A stretch of DNA of 64,000 nucleotides from NCBI GenBank assembly GCA_017474235.1, contig JAFVIB010000007.1, forward strand, positions 35,253-99,252, in the 5' to 3' direction. Positions 45,850 through 54,240 of this stretch are shown here, piece by piece. Position 1 is the stretch's first letter; each line of letters begins with the position of its first letter. This DNA is from Alistipes sp. (lineage in GTDB: Bacteria; Bacteroidota; Bacteroidia; Bacteroidales; Rikenellaceae). The notes below the pieces were generated by a model, which did no database searches, had not been told where the DNA came from, and saw only the letters and a list, made by a program, of their open reading frames with translations. The position numbers and the translations under genes were made by a program.

Positions 45850-46284
45850 TTAATCATCAAAACCTATTAATTTACCCTCTAACGAGAAGATAAGCTCCAA
45901 TCCATTTGTCAAATTAACCTCGTAGCTGTGGCGGTTACGCTCGATTGACAAGCACTTTGCAGTTGGATATTTCTCTGCCAAATAGGTAGCAACACTCTTC
46001 GGAATAACCGACGCAGGAACTCCTACCCTCTTATTTGAGACCTCTACCCAACGACCCTTGCCGTCAAAATCGATTTTGGTACCATCCTCCAATCGTACCT
46101 CATAGTCAGTATCCATCAACTCGCGATCTACGGTAGCAAGGAGTACCGGAACCTGAGCAAAATGGCTATTAATAAACTCAACTGCCGCCTTTGGCATACT
46201 ATTTACCTCTATCGGACGCTCATCTGCCTTTGCTATAAAGGCTACACTTACAAGAAGAGCGACTGTTGCAATAATTCTTTTCAT
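45850..46284 (-). CDS. PepSY-like exported protein
   Basis: A 144-residue exported protein (signal peptide ending FIAKA). It has two PepSY-like beta-alpha-beta units in tandem: LPKAAVEFINSHF-type helix (here MPKAAVEFINSHFAQVPVLL) with YEVRLEDGTKIDFDGKGRW, and SVATYLAEKYPTAKCLSIER with YEVNLTNGLELIFSLEG. This is the small Bacteroidetes PepSY-like (BLIP-like fold) family. Members are periplasmic and of unknown role, perhaps protease inhibition. It is monocistronic with a -7 box at 46342-46349. Confidence 0.85.
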   Translation of the reverse strand: MKRIIATVALLVSVAFIAKADERPIEVNSMPKAAVEFINSHFAQVPVLLATVDRELMDTDYEVRLEDGTKIDFDGKGRWVEVSNKRVGVPASVIPKSVATYLAEKYPTAKCLSIERNRHSYEVNLTNGLELIFSLEGKLIGFDD

Positions 46285-46606
46285 ACACTAAATCTTTAAG
46301 TTATTTACTATACTAACGACAAATATATTGCCATTATTGCACAAAGGTAGTAAAAATTTTTATTTTTCTGCTTTTTACTATCAAAATAATGTGCAATTTT
46401 GCATATTTTTCATAGGTATTTATACCTATAGTTATTAAAAATATTAGAAAAATGGCATAAAAAGTCCTATTTCCTGTACAAAAAGTCGCAATATTACAGA
46501 ATAATTTGATACATTTGTAACGATAATGAATTAGTGTGGGGTGGTATGAGAGAGTGAATTTATCATATATGCCACTACGATTGTTTTTCTTAATGTACTG
46601 ATTTTT
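46285..46606. other. Divergent control region with 8-2-8 palindrome
   Basis: A very AT-rich 322-base gap between two divergent genes; no coding potential seen. It contains a minus-strand -7 box TACCTTTG (46349-46342) for the PepSY-like gene, a perfect inverted repeat ATAGGTAT-TT-ATACCTAT (46412-46429), and a plus-strand -7 box TACATTTG (46510-46517) for the transporter gene. The palindrome lies between the two promoters, upstream of both, as expected for an activator or shared regulator site. Confidence 0.5.
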
Positions 46607-47566
46607 ATGGGAATGAAAGAACAATTAGAGAGCTTAAGTAGCGTAACCATTAATTTTGGCGAAGGCGGAATGATGATTGTCAATATCATCCTCGCTTTTG
46701 TAATGTTCGGCGTGGCTCTCGGCATCAAGACACAGACTTTCAAAGATGTATTCAGAAATCCGAAGTCTGTAATTGTAGGTCTGTTAATGCAGTGGATTGG
46801 TCTTCCGGCAGTGACATTTATTGTCTGCCTGATTCTCAATCCGGTAATTACTCCAATGGTGGCGTTGGGTATGATTTTGGTTGCCTGCTGCCCGGGTGGT
46901 AATATCTCGAACTTTATATCATCGCTCTCAAAGGGCAATATCGAGCTATCTGTCTCTATGACAGCTGTTTCGACAGCCTTTGCACCGATTATCACTCCGC
47001 TAAACTTCTTTGTTTGGGGTAATCTTTACAGCCAAATCGTAAGTATCAGGGCACAGATTCCGACACTACATATTCCGTTTATGCCTATGTTGGAGCAGAT
47101 TTTACTCCTGCTCGGTGTACCTATCGTGTTGGGTCTTGTCTTTGCAAAGTATTTCCCAAATGCTACAAAGAAGATTACAAAGCCTGCGCAGATTATCTCC
47201 ATCCTGCTCTTTATCGGAATGGTTATCGTATCATTCTCACAGAACTTCCAGATTATTGTAGATAATATCATCTACATCTTCTTTATTGTTCTTCTCCACA
47301 ATGCTTGCGCACTTAGCACAGGCTACCTCGGTGGTACACTTGCAAAGCTTCCGCAGAGAGATCGCCGCTCATTAACCGTAGAGGTTGGTATTCAGAACTC
47401 CGGCTTGGGTCTTATTCTGCTCTTCAACCCTGCAATCTTCCCTCCTGAGGTATGGCATAGCCACTATGGAGGAATGTTGCTCATCACTGCTTGGTGGGGA
47501 ATTTGGCACATCGTCTCAGGACTTACAGTTGCCTATCTGTTCCGCAGAAAACCGCTCACAGAATAA
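46607..47566 (+). CDS. Bile acid:sodium symporter (SBF) family transporter
   Basis: Inner-membrane protein of 319 residues with about nine or ten helices. Two family motifs are visible: the first sodium-site crossing VACCPGGNISNF (about 85-96) and the second, VEVGIQNSGLGL (about 258-269). The family imports bile acids or other organic anions with sodium; the bacterial substrate here is unknown. ATG 46607 and ATG 46613 are both possible starts. The acyltransferase gene follows after 3 bases. Confidence 0.9.
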   Translation: MGMKEQLESLSSVTINFGEGGMMIVNIILAFVMFGVALGIKTQTFKDVFRNPKSVIVGLLMQWIGLPAVTFIVCLILNPVITPMVALGMILVACCPGGNISNFISSLSKGNIELSVSMTAVSTAFAPIITPLNFFVWGNLYSQIVSIRAQIPTLHIPFMPMLEQILLLLGVPIVLGLVFAKYFPNATKKITKPAQIISILLFIGMVIVSFSQNFQIIVDNIIYIFFIVLLHNACALSTGYLGGTLAKLPQRDRRSLTVEVGIQNSGLGLILLFNPAIFPPEVWHSHYGGMLLITAWWGIWHIVSGLTVAYLFRRKPLTE

Positions 47567-47569
47567 TAC

Positions 47570-48889
47570 ATGGCAAATAAAAAGAAGGTACAGGACTACG
47601 ATCCACTGTACAACCTACTGCGCTACTATGTTGATTTAGCCGTCAGACTCTCATACCGCAAAGTGAGATATGTCGGCACTCAACACATTCCGCAAGACGG
47701 AGCGGTTATCTATGCTCCAAACCACACCAATACCCTTATGGATGCCTTGGTAATCTTGGCTATGAACCGTAAGGCGAAGGTTTTTGTAGCTCGTGCCGAT
47801 ATATTCCGTAACCCTAAGTTGGCGAAGATTCTCACTTGGCTCAAGATTATGCCGATTATGCGTATGCGCGATGGCTATGAACAGGTAAAGAAGAATCAGG
47901 AGATATTTGATAGAGCTGTAGATGTACTACGCGACAAGATTCCTTTCTGCATCTTTCCGGAGGGTACACATCAAGCAAAATATTCGACTCTGCCGCTCTC
48001 AAAAGGCATATTCCGCATAGCCTTTCAGGCTCAGGAGCAGATGCCCGATATGCCGCTCTACATAGTTCCGATAGGCATACGATACGGCAACTTCTTCCGC
48101 TTCCGCTCAACTGTGCGCGTACAAATCGGAGAGCCGATAAATGTGGGCGAGTATATCAACAGCCATAGCCAACTCACCCAACAGGAGCAGATGGTGCAGA
48201 TGAAAGATATGCTTACCGAGCGTATCAAAGAGGCGATATTCTACATCCCTAATGACGAGAACTACAACGCAGTATATGAGATTTGTGCTGCCACGGTAAA
48301 GCAGCAGGCAAAGCTATATAAGCAGCGTGGTCAAAACCGCCTTGATGCACACTTTGAGGCGAATAATATTACAGTCAAGCAGATTGAGAGACTTAAGAGT
48401 GACAAACCGGAGCTTGCTGCCCGACTTCTACAGTTGGGAAATGAGGCGTCGGCACTTCGTAAGTCAAAGCGAATAAGCCTTGCCTCTATATCAGTCCGTT
48501 TCCCTGTATTGTCACGCATACTCAAGACACTCTTTGTCATTGTATCGTTGCCATACTCCATCCCTGCATCGCTTTTGGCACTGCCGATTATTGCACTTTG
48601 CAACTATATATTTACAAAGATTAAAGACCACGCATTCCGTAACTCTATACGATTTGTTGCAAACCTTGTGTTATGGCCCCTGCTGATGATTATCTACGCT
48701 GTTGTAGCATACTGCACACTACCTTGGCAATGGGCACTTCCTATAACCCTTGCACTGCTACCTGCTCCTATCATCGCCCACGAGACTTGGAGACTGCTCC
48801 GACTCTTCGGCTCTGATATAAAGCTGTTGGCAAGCAGTTCACTAAGAGCAAAATATAGAGAGATAAGAGAGATAATATTTAATAATTAA
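47570..48889 (+). CDS. Phospholipid/glycerol acyltransferase-family protein
   Basis: A 439-residue membrane-associated acyltransferase of the PlsC type. Motif I reads NHTNTLMDA (His52, Asp58), and motif III FPEGTH is clear near 126-131. The C-terminal 130 residues hold several hydrophobic segments, so the protein is larger than a simple PlsC. It probably acylates a glycerol-phosphate or related lipid at the inner membrane; the acceptor is unknown. It lies 3 bases after the SBF gene and 11 before a BamA-like barrel gene, a run that could serve lipid or envelope upkeep (inference). Confidence 0.85.
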   Translation: MANKKKVQDYDPLYNLLRYYVDLAVRLSYRKVRYVGTQHIPQDGAVIYAPNHTNTLMDALVILAMNRKAKVFVARADIFRNPKLAKILTWLKIMPIMRMRDGYEQVKKNQEIFDRAVDVLRDKIPFCIFPEGTHQAKYSTLPLSKGIFRIAFQAQEQMPDMPLYIVPIGIRYGNFFRFRSTVRVQIGEPINVGEYINSHSQLTQQEQMVQMKDMLTERIKEAIFYIPNDENYNAVYEICAATVKQQAKLYKQRGQNRLDAHFEANNITVKQIERLKSDKPELAARLLQLGNEASALRKSKRISLASISVRFPVLSRILKTLFVIVSLPYSIPASLLALPIIALCNYIFTKIKDHAFRNSIRFVANLVLWPLLMIIYAVVAYCTLPWQWALPITLALLPAPIIAHETWRLLRLFGSDIKLLASSSLRAKYREIREIIFNN

Positions 48890-48900
48890 CAATTAACACT

Positions 48901-50295
48901 ATGAGAAAGTTTGTCAGTACACTTCTAATACTATTATTTGTAGCCGGCACAGCCTTTGCCAAAAAGGAGAAGAAGGCTGAAGTTCAGTCAGATACAGAGA
49001 AGTCAGAGATTGTCAAGACCGGATATAACTTTGGTCCGCTGCCCGCAGTGGCATTTGATGCCGACAAGGGTTTCCAGCTCGGTGCATTGCTCAATATCTA
49101 TGACTTTGGCGACGGTAGCACCTACCCTAACACCCGTCAGCAGTGGTATATGGAAGCCTCTTTCTTCACAAAGGGCTCACAGCAGTATATCCTCTCGTAT
49201 GATAACCGTTTCCTTATCCCGGGCGTGCGTTGGTCATCAGCCCTTACAATCTTTAACGATAAGGCTATGGACTTCTACGGCTTTAACGGCTATATGTCAT
49301 ACTTTGACCACGAGAAGGTTGCTGCCGGAAAGGATAAGAAGAATGAGCAGATGTATATCTACACCCCTAAGTATCGTATAAACCGCCTTGCTATCCTCTT
49401 CAAGAGCGACTTTGTCGGCAATATTTGGCAGAAAAAGCTCTTTTGGGAGGCAGGTTACCACTTCAGCTACTTCAAGCAGGGTGCAATTAACCGCGAGAAG
49501 ATTAACAAAAATAAGGCAGACTACAAGATGTTCCCTGACACAGAAAAGACCCTCTTTGAGCAGTATCGCGAGTGGGGTCTTATATCGGATCAGGAGGCAA
49601 ATGGCGGTATCAATAGCACTGTTCGCCTCGGTCTGCTCTTCGATACCCGCGATAAGGAGGGTGCGCCTTCACGCGGAATATGGGCAGAGGCTCACATCAT
49701 AGCTGCGCCGAAGTGGCTCGGAACAACCAATCCATACTACCGCTACTCGGCAACTTTCCGCCACTATATCCCTGTCATTAAGAACGATGTTCTCACTATC
49801 GCATATCGTCTCAACTATGAAGGTACTATCGGCAAGAATGCGCCATACTATGTATGCCCTTACCTTACAACCGTAGGTCCTCTGTATGACCGTGACGGTA
49901 TGGGTGGCTATCGAACAGTCAGAGGTATTATGCGTAACCGTGTGCAGGGTCTTGATGTGGCTTCATATAATGCCGAGATTCGTTGGCGTTTTGTAAACTT
50001 TACACTTTGGAAGCAGAATATCGCCTTCGGTCTGAGCGCATTTAGCGACGGAACATATGTAACAAGGGGTCGTGATATGAGTTTCAAGGGCGCAGAGCAG
50101 TATCGTGCAGAGTACGATGAGTATATGTCAAAGGGTCAGCCTAAGGACCTGCCACATATCACCGTCGGTGCCGGTCTTCGCTTCATTATGAATCAGAACT
50201 TCATCGTCGCCTTTGAGTACGGCAAACCTGTTGGCAAATATAGCAAGCAGGACGGCAAAGGTGCCTTCTATATCAACACCGGCTATCTCTTCTAA
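48901..50295 (+). CDS. BamA/TamA-family outer-membrane barrel protein
   Basis: A 464-residue exported protein (signal peptide ending GTAFA). It consists of a 16-stranded-type barrel without POTRA domains. The bacterial surface-antigen signature is visible: VRLGLLFDTRDKEGAPSRG followed by WAEAH, then GGYRTVRGIMRNRVQG (about 335-350, the loop-6 VRGF-type motif as VRGI) and VGAGLRFIMNQNFIVAFEYG. It ends in an aromatic residue (INTGYLF), as barrel proteins do. Short POTRA-less members have no defined function. It is last in the SBF-acyltransferase run and has a terminator. Confidence 0.85.
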   Translation: MRKFVSTLLILLFVAGTAFAKKEKKAEVQSDTEKSEIVKTGYNFGPLPAVAFDADKGFQLGALLNIYDFGDGSTYPNTRQQWYMEASFFTKGSQQYILSYDNRFLIPGVRWSSALTIFNDKAMDFYGFNGYMSYFDHEKVAAGKDKKNEQMYIYTPKYRINRLAILFKSDFVGNIWQKKLFWEAGYHFSYFKQGAINREKINKNKADYKMFPDTEKTLFEQYREWGLISDQEANGGINSTVRLGLLFDTRDKEGAPSRGIWAEAHIIAAPKWLGTTNPYYRYSATFRHYIPVIKNDVLTIAYRLNYEGTIGKNAPYYVCPYLTTVGPLYDRDGMGGYRTVRGIMRNRVQGLDVASYNAEIRWRFVNFTLWKQNIAFGLSAFSDGTYVTRGRDMSFKGAEQYRAEYDEYMSKGQPKDLPHITVGAGLRFIMNQNFIVAFEYGKPVGKYSKQDGKGAFYINTGYLF

Positions 50296-50315
50296 AACAG
50301 GATTGACTATAACCT

Positions 50316-50348
50316 AAGGGCGGCTAAAGATTAGCCGCCCTTATTTGC
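50316..50348 (+). terminator. Terminator after the BamA-like gene
   Basis: A perfect 12-bp stem, AAGGGCGGCTAA with TTAGCCGCCCTT, and a 3-base loop, followed by a weak T-tract (ATTTG). Confidence 0.75.
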
Positions 50349-50394
50349 AAGTGATCTCAGAAGGGCATAGCCCGACGCCATTGCGGATAAGAAC

Positions 50395-50426
50395 AAAAAA
50401 AACGAACAACCGAAGTTGTCCGTTTT
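50395..50426 (-). terminator. Terminator of tRNA-Glu
   Basis: On the minus strand ACGGACAAC, a TTCG tetraloop and GTTGTTCGT form a stem followed by seven T, directly after the tRNA. Confidence 0.85.
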
Positions 50427-50428
50427 AG

Positions 50429-50500
50429 TAGTGGATAGGGGATTCGAACCCCTATGTCGTGCGTGAGAGGCACGTATCCTAGCCCTTAGATGAATCCACC
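50429..50500 (-). tRNA. tRNA-Glu (anticodon CTC)
   Basis: A 72-nt cloverleaf on the minus strand. Acceptor GGTGGAT pairs with ATCCACT; the D stem is ATCT/GGAT; the anticodon stem CGTGC/GCACG encloses CTCTCAC with anticodon CTC; the T arm is AGGGG-TTCGAAT-CCCCT. The discriminator base is A and CCA is not encoded. The CTC isoacceptor reads GAG only. Confidence 0.93.
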
Positions 50501-50519
50501 ATTGGTCTTATTGCGAGTG

Positions 50520-50550
50520 CAAAGATAGAGCAAATTTTTCAATATCCAAA
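50520..50550 (-). promoter_or_regulatory. Promoter of tRNA-Glu
   Basis: On the minus strand TTTG (50550-50547), 19 bases, TATCTTTG (50527-50520), about 20 bases before the mature tRNA. Confidence 0.75.
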
Positions 50551-50626
50551 CTTTTTTGTAACTTTTTTAGCAAAAAAATTACACATTTTATTGACCCTGC
50601 ATATTAATCAACTGCAAATCAGGCTA

Positions 50627-51412
50627 TTAGATATGTTCTGCAACCCAATTGGTAAGTTCCACAAATTGTGCAACAGAGAGCTGTTCTGCGCGAGTTGTAA
50701 AGAGCGGATGTTCTGCGCCGCCGAAGTTTCCAAAGACTGCCTTGAGCGAGTTACGCAGCATTTTGCGGCGTTGTCCAAACGAAGCCTTCACAACCTTTAC
50801 AAACAATTTCTCGTCGCAATCAAGCTTTGTTGTCGAGTTCCTCTTTAGTCGGATGACGGCACTCTTTACCTTTGGAGGGGGATTAAAGACCTTTTCAGAG
50901 ACTGTAAAGAGGTACTCTATATCATACCAAGCCTGAAGCAATACACTCAGAATACCGTACTCTTTTGAGCCCGGGGGCTCGGCAATACGCACAGCGACCT
51001 CCTTCTGAATCATTCCGACGCACTGCGGCACGATATCACGATTCTCGATAATCTTGAAGAATATTTGCGACGATATGTTATAAGGAAAATTACCAATAAC
51101 ACGCACGCCCGACGGGAAAATGGTCTGAAGGTCCATCTTCAGAAAGTCGCCCGCCATAAGTCGTGGTGTAAGTTGCGGATAGTGGGCATTGAGGTACTCT
51201 ACGCTCTCGCCATCTATCTCGGCTGCGTAGGTAACAATATCTGTGCGTTGGAGCAAATACTGTGTAAGCACACCCATACCCGGTCCGACCTCAAGAGCCG
51301 CCTCGGGTTCTGCCTCTGTGCGCACAGTAAGGGAGTTACAAATCTTTTGCGCGATATTCAAATCGGTCAGAAAGTGCTGACCAAGTGCCTTTTTTGCCCT
51401 AACCTCCGACAT
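50627..51412 (-). CDS. rsmA: 16S rRNA (adenine1518/1519-N6) dimethyltransferase
   Basis: Dimethylates two adjacent adenines in helix 45 of 16S rRNA during small-subunit assembly (KsgA). The 261 residues contain KKALGQHFLTD at the start, the SAM motif ALEVGPGMGVLTQYL (about 40-54), the catalytic motif IV as NFPYNISS (about 108-115) and the small C-terminal helical domain with FGQRRKMLRNSLK. Length is normal. It is 11 bases after a lipoprotein gene and may be co-transcribed with the two genes upstream. Confidence 0.96.
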   Translation of the reverse strand: MSEVRAKKALGQHFLTDLNIAQKICNSLTVRTEAEPEAALEVGPGMGVLTQYLLQRTDIVTYAAEIDGESVEYLNAHYPQLTPRLMAGDFLKMDLQTIFPSGVRVIGNFPYNISSQIFFKIIENRDIVPQCVGMIQKEVAVRIAEPPGSKEYGILSVLLQAWYDIEYLFTVSEKVFNPPPKVKSAVIRLKRNSTTKLDCDEKLFVKVVKASFGQRRKMLRNSLKAVFGNFGGAEHPLFTTRAEQLSVAQFVELTNWVAEHI

Positions 51413-51423
51413 TGACTCTTCAA

Positions 51424-51915
51424 TTAGAGGTAGCGAACAATCTCGAACATCTCCTCGCCACGAGTGGTCATACGGACAGCACCGCCCGTAACATCCTCCG
51501 GAATGGCAGTCATTGTAAAGACTGAAATATCATCCGGCATATCTACATTGACAAAGGTAAGAGTTCCCAATGCAGTATCAAGGGTTGCCTTATAGCCATT
51601 TTTTGCACCCCAACTCTTACCGTCAGAGTACTGACCTGTAACAACATCCTCTGTGATAAGGTAAGTACCGTTATATATATTATAGTATATAGGAGAGTTC
51701 ATATCCTTCTGATAGAGTGTAAAACTCTTATCCTCCTTAAACTCTACATATATATCGATAATATCCTCAGTATCTTCTGTAAGGAGTGGGGACTCTGTAA
51801 GATGCCACTGGGCAACCATTCCCTTCTCAAGCGGATTCTCCTTAACCTTCGGACCACAGCCCACTGCGACAACAGCTGCAAGCAGCACAATTGCTATATT
51901 TAAAATCTTTCTCAT
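51424..51915 (-). CDS. Small lipoprotein, lipocalin-like
   Basis: A 163-residue lipoprotein with lipobox AVGC (Cys20). The mature part starts GMVAQWHLTESPLL and continues as beta strands with the order seen in Bacteroidetes lipocalin-like lipoproteins: IYVEFKEDKSFTLYQK, then YYNIYNGTYLITEDVVTGQY-type turns, a TLTFVNVDMPDDISVFTMTA strand pair and a C-terminal MFEIVRYL. I do not recognise a more exact family. It lies between the subtilisin lipoprotein (21 bases upstream) and rsmA, and its function is unknown. Confidence 0.7.
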   Translation of the reverse strand: MRKILNIAIVLLAAVVAVGCGPKVKENPLEKGMVAQWHLTESPLLTEDTEDIIDIYVEFKEDKSFTLYQKDMNSPIYYNIYNGTYLITEDVVTGQYSDGKSWGAKNGYKATLDTALGTLTFVNVDMPDDISVFTMTAIPEDVTGGAVRMTTRGEEMFEIVRYL

Positions 51916-51936
51916 ATCTCTAACATCTTTTACTCT

Positions 51937-54000
51937 TTACAACCAACCACCATTTGATGCAAAACCGCGTGAAAGGATAGCAACCTCACGAGTTACAACC
52001 ATACCGCCTGTAGCCTCATCAGTACCAACCTCTGTACCACCAGCGATAAATGATATTTTGACTACTGCCGAGCCGGTCTTGTTACACTTAATCTGTAACT
52101 TACCTGTTGCTGAGATGATTACATCTCCCTCAACGCCCAACTTCTCGCGCTCTGCCTGTGACATAGATACGCCACCATTGACAAAGGTCAGTGTCGCAGG
52201 ATTACCGCCGATAGCATCAGCGATATCGACATTCTGCTTAACGCCTGTGCTGACAGTAACACAAGGGATACCCTGAACATGCATCAGAGCCTTGAAGGCG
52301 TCGATATAGCCAACACCCATCTTGCCCTTGAACTTGCCTAACTGCACTGTCTCAACCATACCGCCTGTAGTAAGTCCCGTCTTTGTACCTACACAGTAGC
52401 GATCAATATCGTGTGTAGAGCCGAGAAGGATATTACGAAGGTCTATAGCAGTAAGTTTCTTGCCAATAGTAAGCGAATGTGATATTGCAAGCGCAGCAAT
52501 ACCCGAAACATGAGGGCAAGCCATAGATGTACCTTGCTTATAGCCATAACCCGAAGTATCAAGGAATGTCGTAGAATATATCTCCGAGTCTAATTCTCCT
52601 GTACGGTCAGTATAGTACTTTTGTAAATAATCACCTCCGGGGGCTACGATGTTTGAACCCGGACCAAAATTAGTGTAATATGGGGGTGTAAAGTCACAAC
52701 TCATAGCTGTAACGCAGACATAGTCACGATATGCACCCGGATAACTTGCATAGTTGCTCTGATTGTTTCCTGCTGCAAAGATTGGCAGACCGCCTATCAT
52801 AACATCGCCTCCACCATATTTGATAAAGTAGTCTATAGCTGCCTTCTCTGCACTACCTCTTGCATATGCAGCATCAGAGATCATCTTCGAACGGTAGCCG
52901 TAGCTACACTGTGCAATAGCAGCTCCATTGTCTGCTGCATACTGGAAAGCTCGAGAGGTAGCCACCTCAGTGCCTGAAGTCCAATCTGCAGGACCTTCTA
53001 TGTCCGGATCTGGGTCTATGTCATAAAATACCTGACAAGACATCAGGCGCGCACCGTCGCCCTTACCTGTACCACCGGCAACGCCGCAACCGCCACGACC
53101 ATTATTATTTGTAGCCGCTACAGTGCCTGCCACATGAGTTCCGTGGTCATTATAACCCTCTTTCAGCTCGGTCTCCTTATTACCTTTAGGGTATGTGTAG
53201 GTAACAAAGTTTACTCCGTAGATATCGTCAATATATCCGTTATTGTCATCATCCACGCCGGCAGCACCGTTCTTCTCGGCGCTGTTTACCCACATATTAT
53301 CTACCAAATCGGGATGGTCATATTTCACAGGACCATCGACTACAGCAACAATAACGCGAGGGTCGCCACCGGTAATATCCCACGCATCGCCAAGGTTGGC
53401 ATCGGCACCCTTCTTTGCACCTGAGAATACAGCGGTGTGACCTGTATTGATATAGTTCCACTGTCTACCCAAGTCAGGGTCGTTAAATGCAGGATAAGGC
53501 TTCAGATTTGTCAATGCATTACTCTGCTCTGTTGTAGTAGTTGATACATCTGCTACTGTAGGCTCAGTGATGTGCTGCATACGGGCATTGTACTGTACAA
53601 GTTCAACCTCAGCCACACCTGCAAACATCTCGGCAGCCTTGTTAAGGTCTGCATCCTGATCAAAATAGACAACATACCAGCGGTGCATACCCTCACTGCG
53701 CAGACGCTCCTCAAAACGGTTTGAGACAAATATACGCTCCATACGGATAGCACCTATCTGCTCCAAAACACCATCAAACTTCTCTATGCCCGAGCGGGTA
53801 GCGCCCGAGCGAGTTACACCTGCCTCAACACGAGTTGTAGCCTGCTCATCAAAGCAGACAATCATACTACCCTGAACATTGTCATCTGAAAGGGCAACAA
53901 TCTTTGCCAACTCGGGCTTGCTGACAGATACACTCTCTATATTATCCTTCACACAACCAAGGCAAAGAGCAACAGAGAGTAAAACAATTAACTTTTTCAT
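51937..54000 (-). CDS. Subtilisin-like (S8) protease lipoprotein
   Basis: A 687-residue exported serine protease with lipobox CLGC (Cys16). Residues about 30-140 look like an inhibitory propeptide. The S8 domain (about 205-575) has Asp222 in VAVVDGPVKYDHPDL (DG rather than the usual DTG), His286 in DHGTHVAGTVA, oxyanion Asn412 in AAGNNQSN and Ser492 in GTSMACPHVSG. An acidic insert DDDNNGYIDDIYG (about 250-262) probably binds calcium. The C-terminal 100 residues are beta-rich. It would degrade proteins at the cell surface or in the periplasm. It is transcribed toward the small lipoprotein and rsmA. Confidence 0.94.
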   Translation of the reverse strand: MKKLIVLLSVALCLGCVKDNIESVSVSKPELAKIVALSDDNVQGSMIVCFDEQATTRVEAGVTRSGATRSGIEKFDGVLEQIGAIRMERIFVSNRFEERLRSEGMHRWYVVYFDQDADLNKAAEMFAGVAEVELVQYNARMQHITEPTVADVSTTTTEQSNALTNLKPYPAFNDPDLGRQWNYINTGHTAVFSGAKKGADANLGDAWDITGGDPRVIVAVVDGPVKYDHPDLVDNMWVNSAEKNGAAGVDDDNNGYIDDIYGVNFVTYTYPKGNKETELKEGYNDHGTHVAGTVAATNNNGRGGCGVAGGTGKGDGARLMSCQVFYDIDPDPDIEGPADWTSGTEVATSRAFQYAADNGAAIAQCSYGYRSKMISDAAYARGSAEKAAIDYFIKYGGGDVMIGGLPIFAAGNNQSNYASYPGAYRDYVCVTAMSCDFTPPYYTNFGPGSNIVAPGGDYLQKYYTDRTGELDSEIYSTTFLDTSGYGYKQGTSMACPHVSGIAALAISHSLTIGKKLTAIDLRNILLGSTHDIDRYCVGTKTGLTTGGMVETVQLGKFKGKMGVGYIDAFKALMHVQGIPCVTVSTGVKQNVDIADAIGGNPATLTFVNGGVSMSQAEREKLGVEGDVIISATGKLQIKCNKTGSAVVKISFIAGGTEVGTDEATGGMVVTREVAILSRGFASNGGWL

Positions 54001-54036
54001 AAATATCTACTTTTATCATTAGTCGCTATTACGCCG

Positions 54037-54101
54037 TAAAGTTAGCAATAATTTTAGAATAACCAAAAATTTGGCACTATCAATAATAATTACTACCTTT
54101 G
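54037..54101. promoter_or_regulatory. Back-to-back promoters of the S8 protease gene and metK
   Basis: Minus strand: TTTG (54067-54064), 19 bases, TAACTTTA (54044-54037). Plus strand: TTTG (54070-54073), 20 bases, TACCTTTG (54094-54101). The two -33 boxes abut within CCAAAAATTTGG. Confidence 0.65.
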
Positions 54102-54240
54102 CTGCGCAAATGTGGAGAGATTTGGACTGATTGCAACCACAATAAAAAATCGCTAAACCAGCAATTCTTTATACTACCAGTCTATCTTCCCGCGTTTGTA
54201 TTAAAACTATTTTGGAGTTTAATTCAAAAAATATAAAACT
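54102..54240 (+). other. metK leader, possible SAM-responsive RNA
   Basis: Given the promoter at 54070-54101, metK would have a leader of about 130 bases, longer than others here. Around 54129-54162 it contains CTGATT, GCAACC, ATAAAAAATCGCTAAA in an order that recalls the SAM-II riboswitch core. I could not build its P1 helix and pseudoknot convincingly, so this is weak. Confidence 0.2.

Noticed and set aside
50355-50394. Possible fourth copy of the hairpin repeat before tRNA-Glu (AGAAGGGC, GCCATTGCGG words)
   Set aside because: Only isolated words match; the CGCTCGGC and GTTAGCGG ends are absent.
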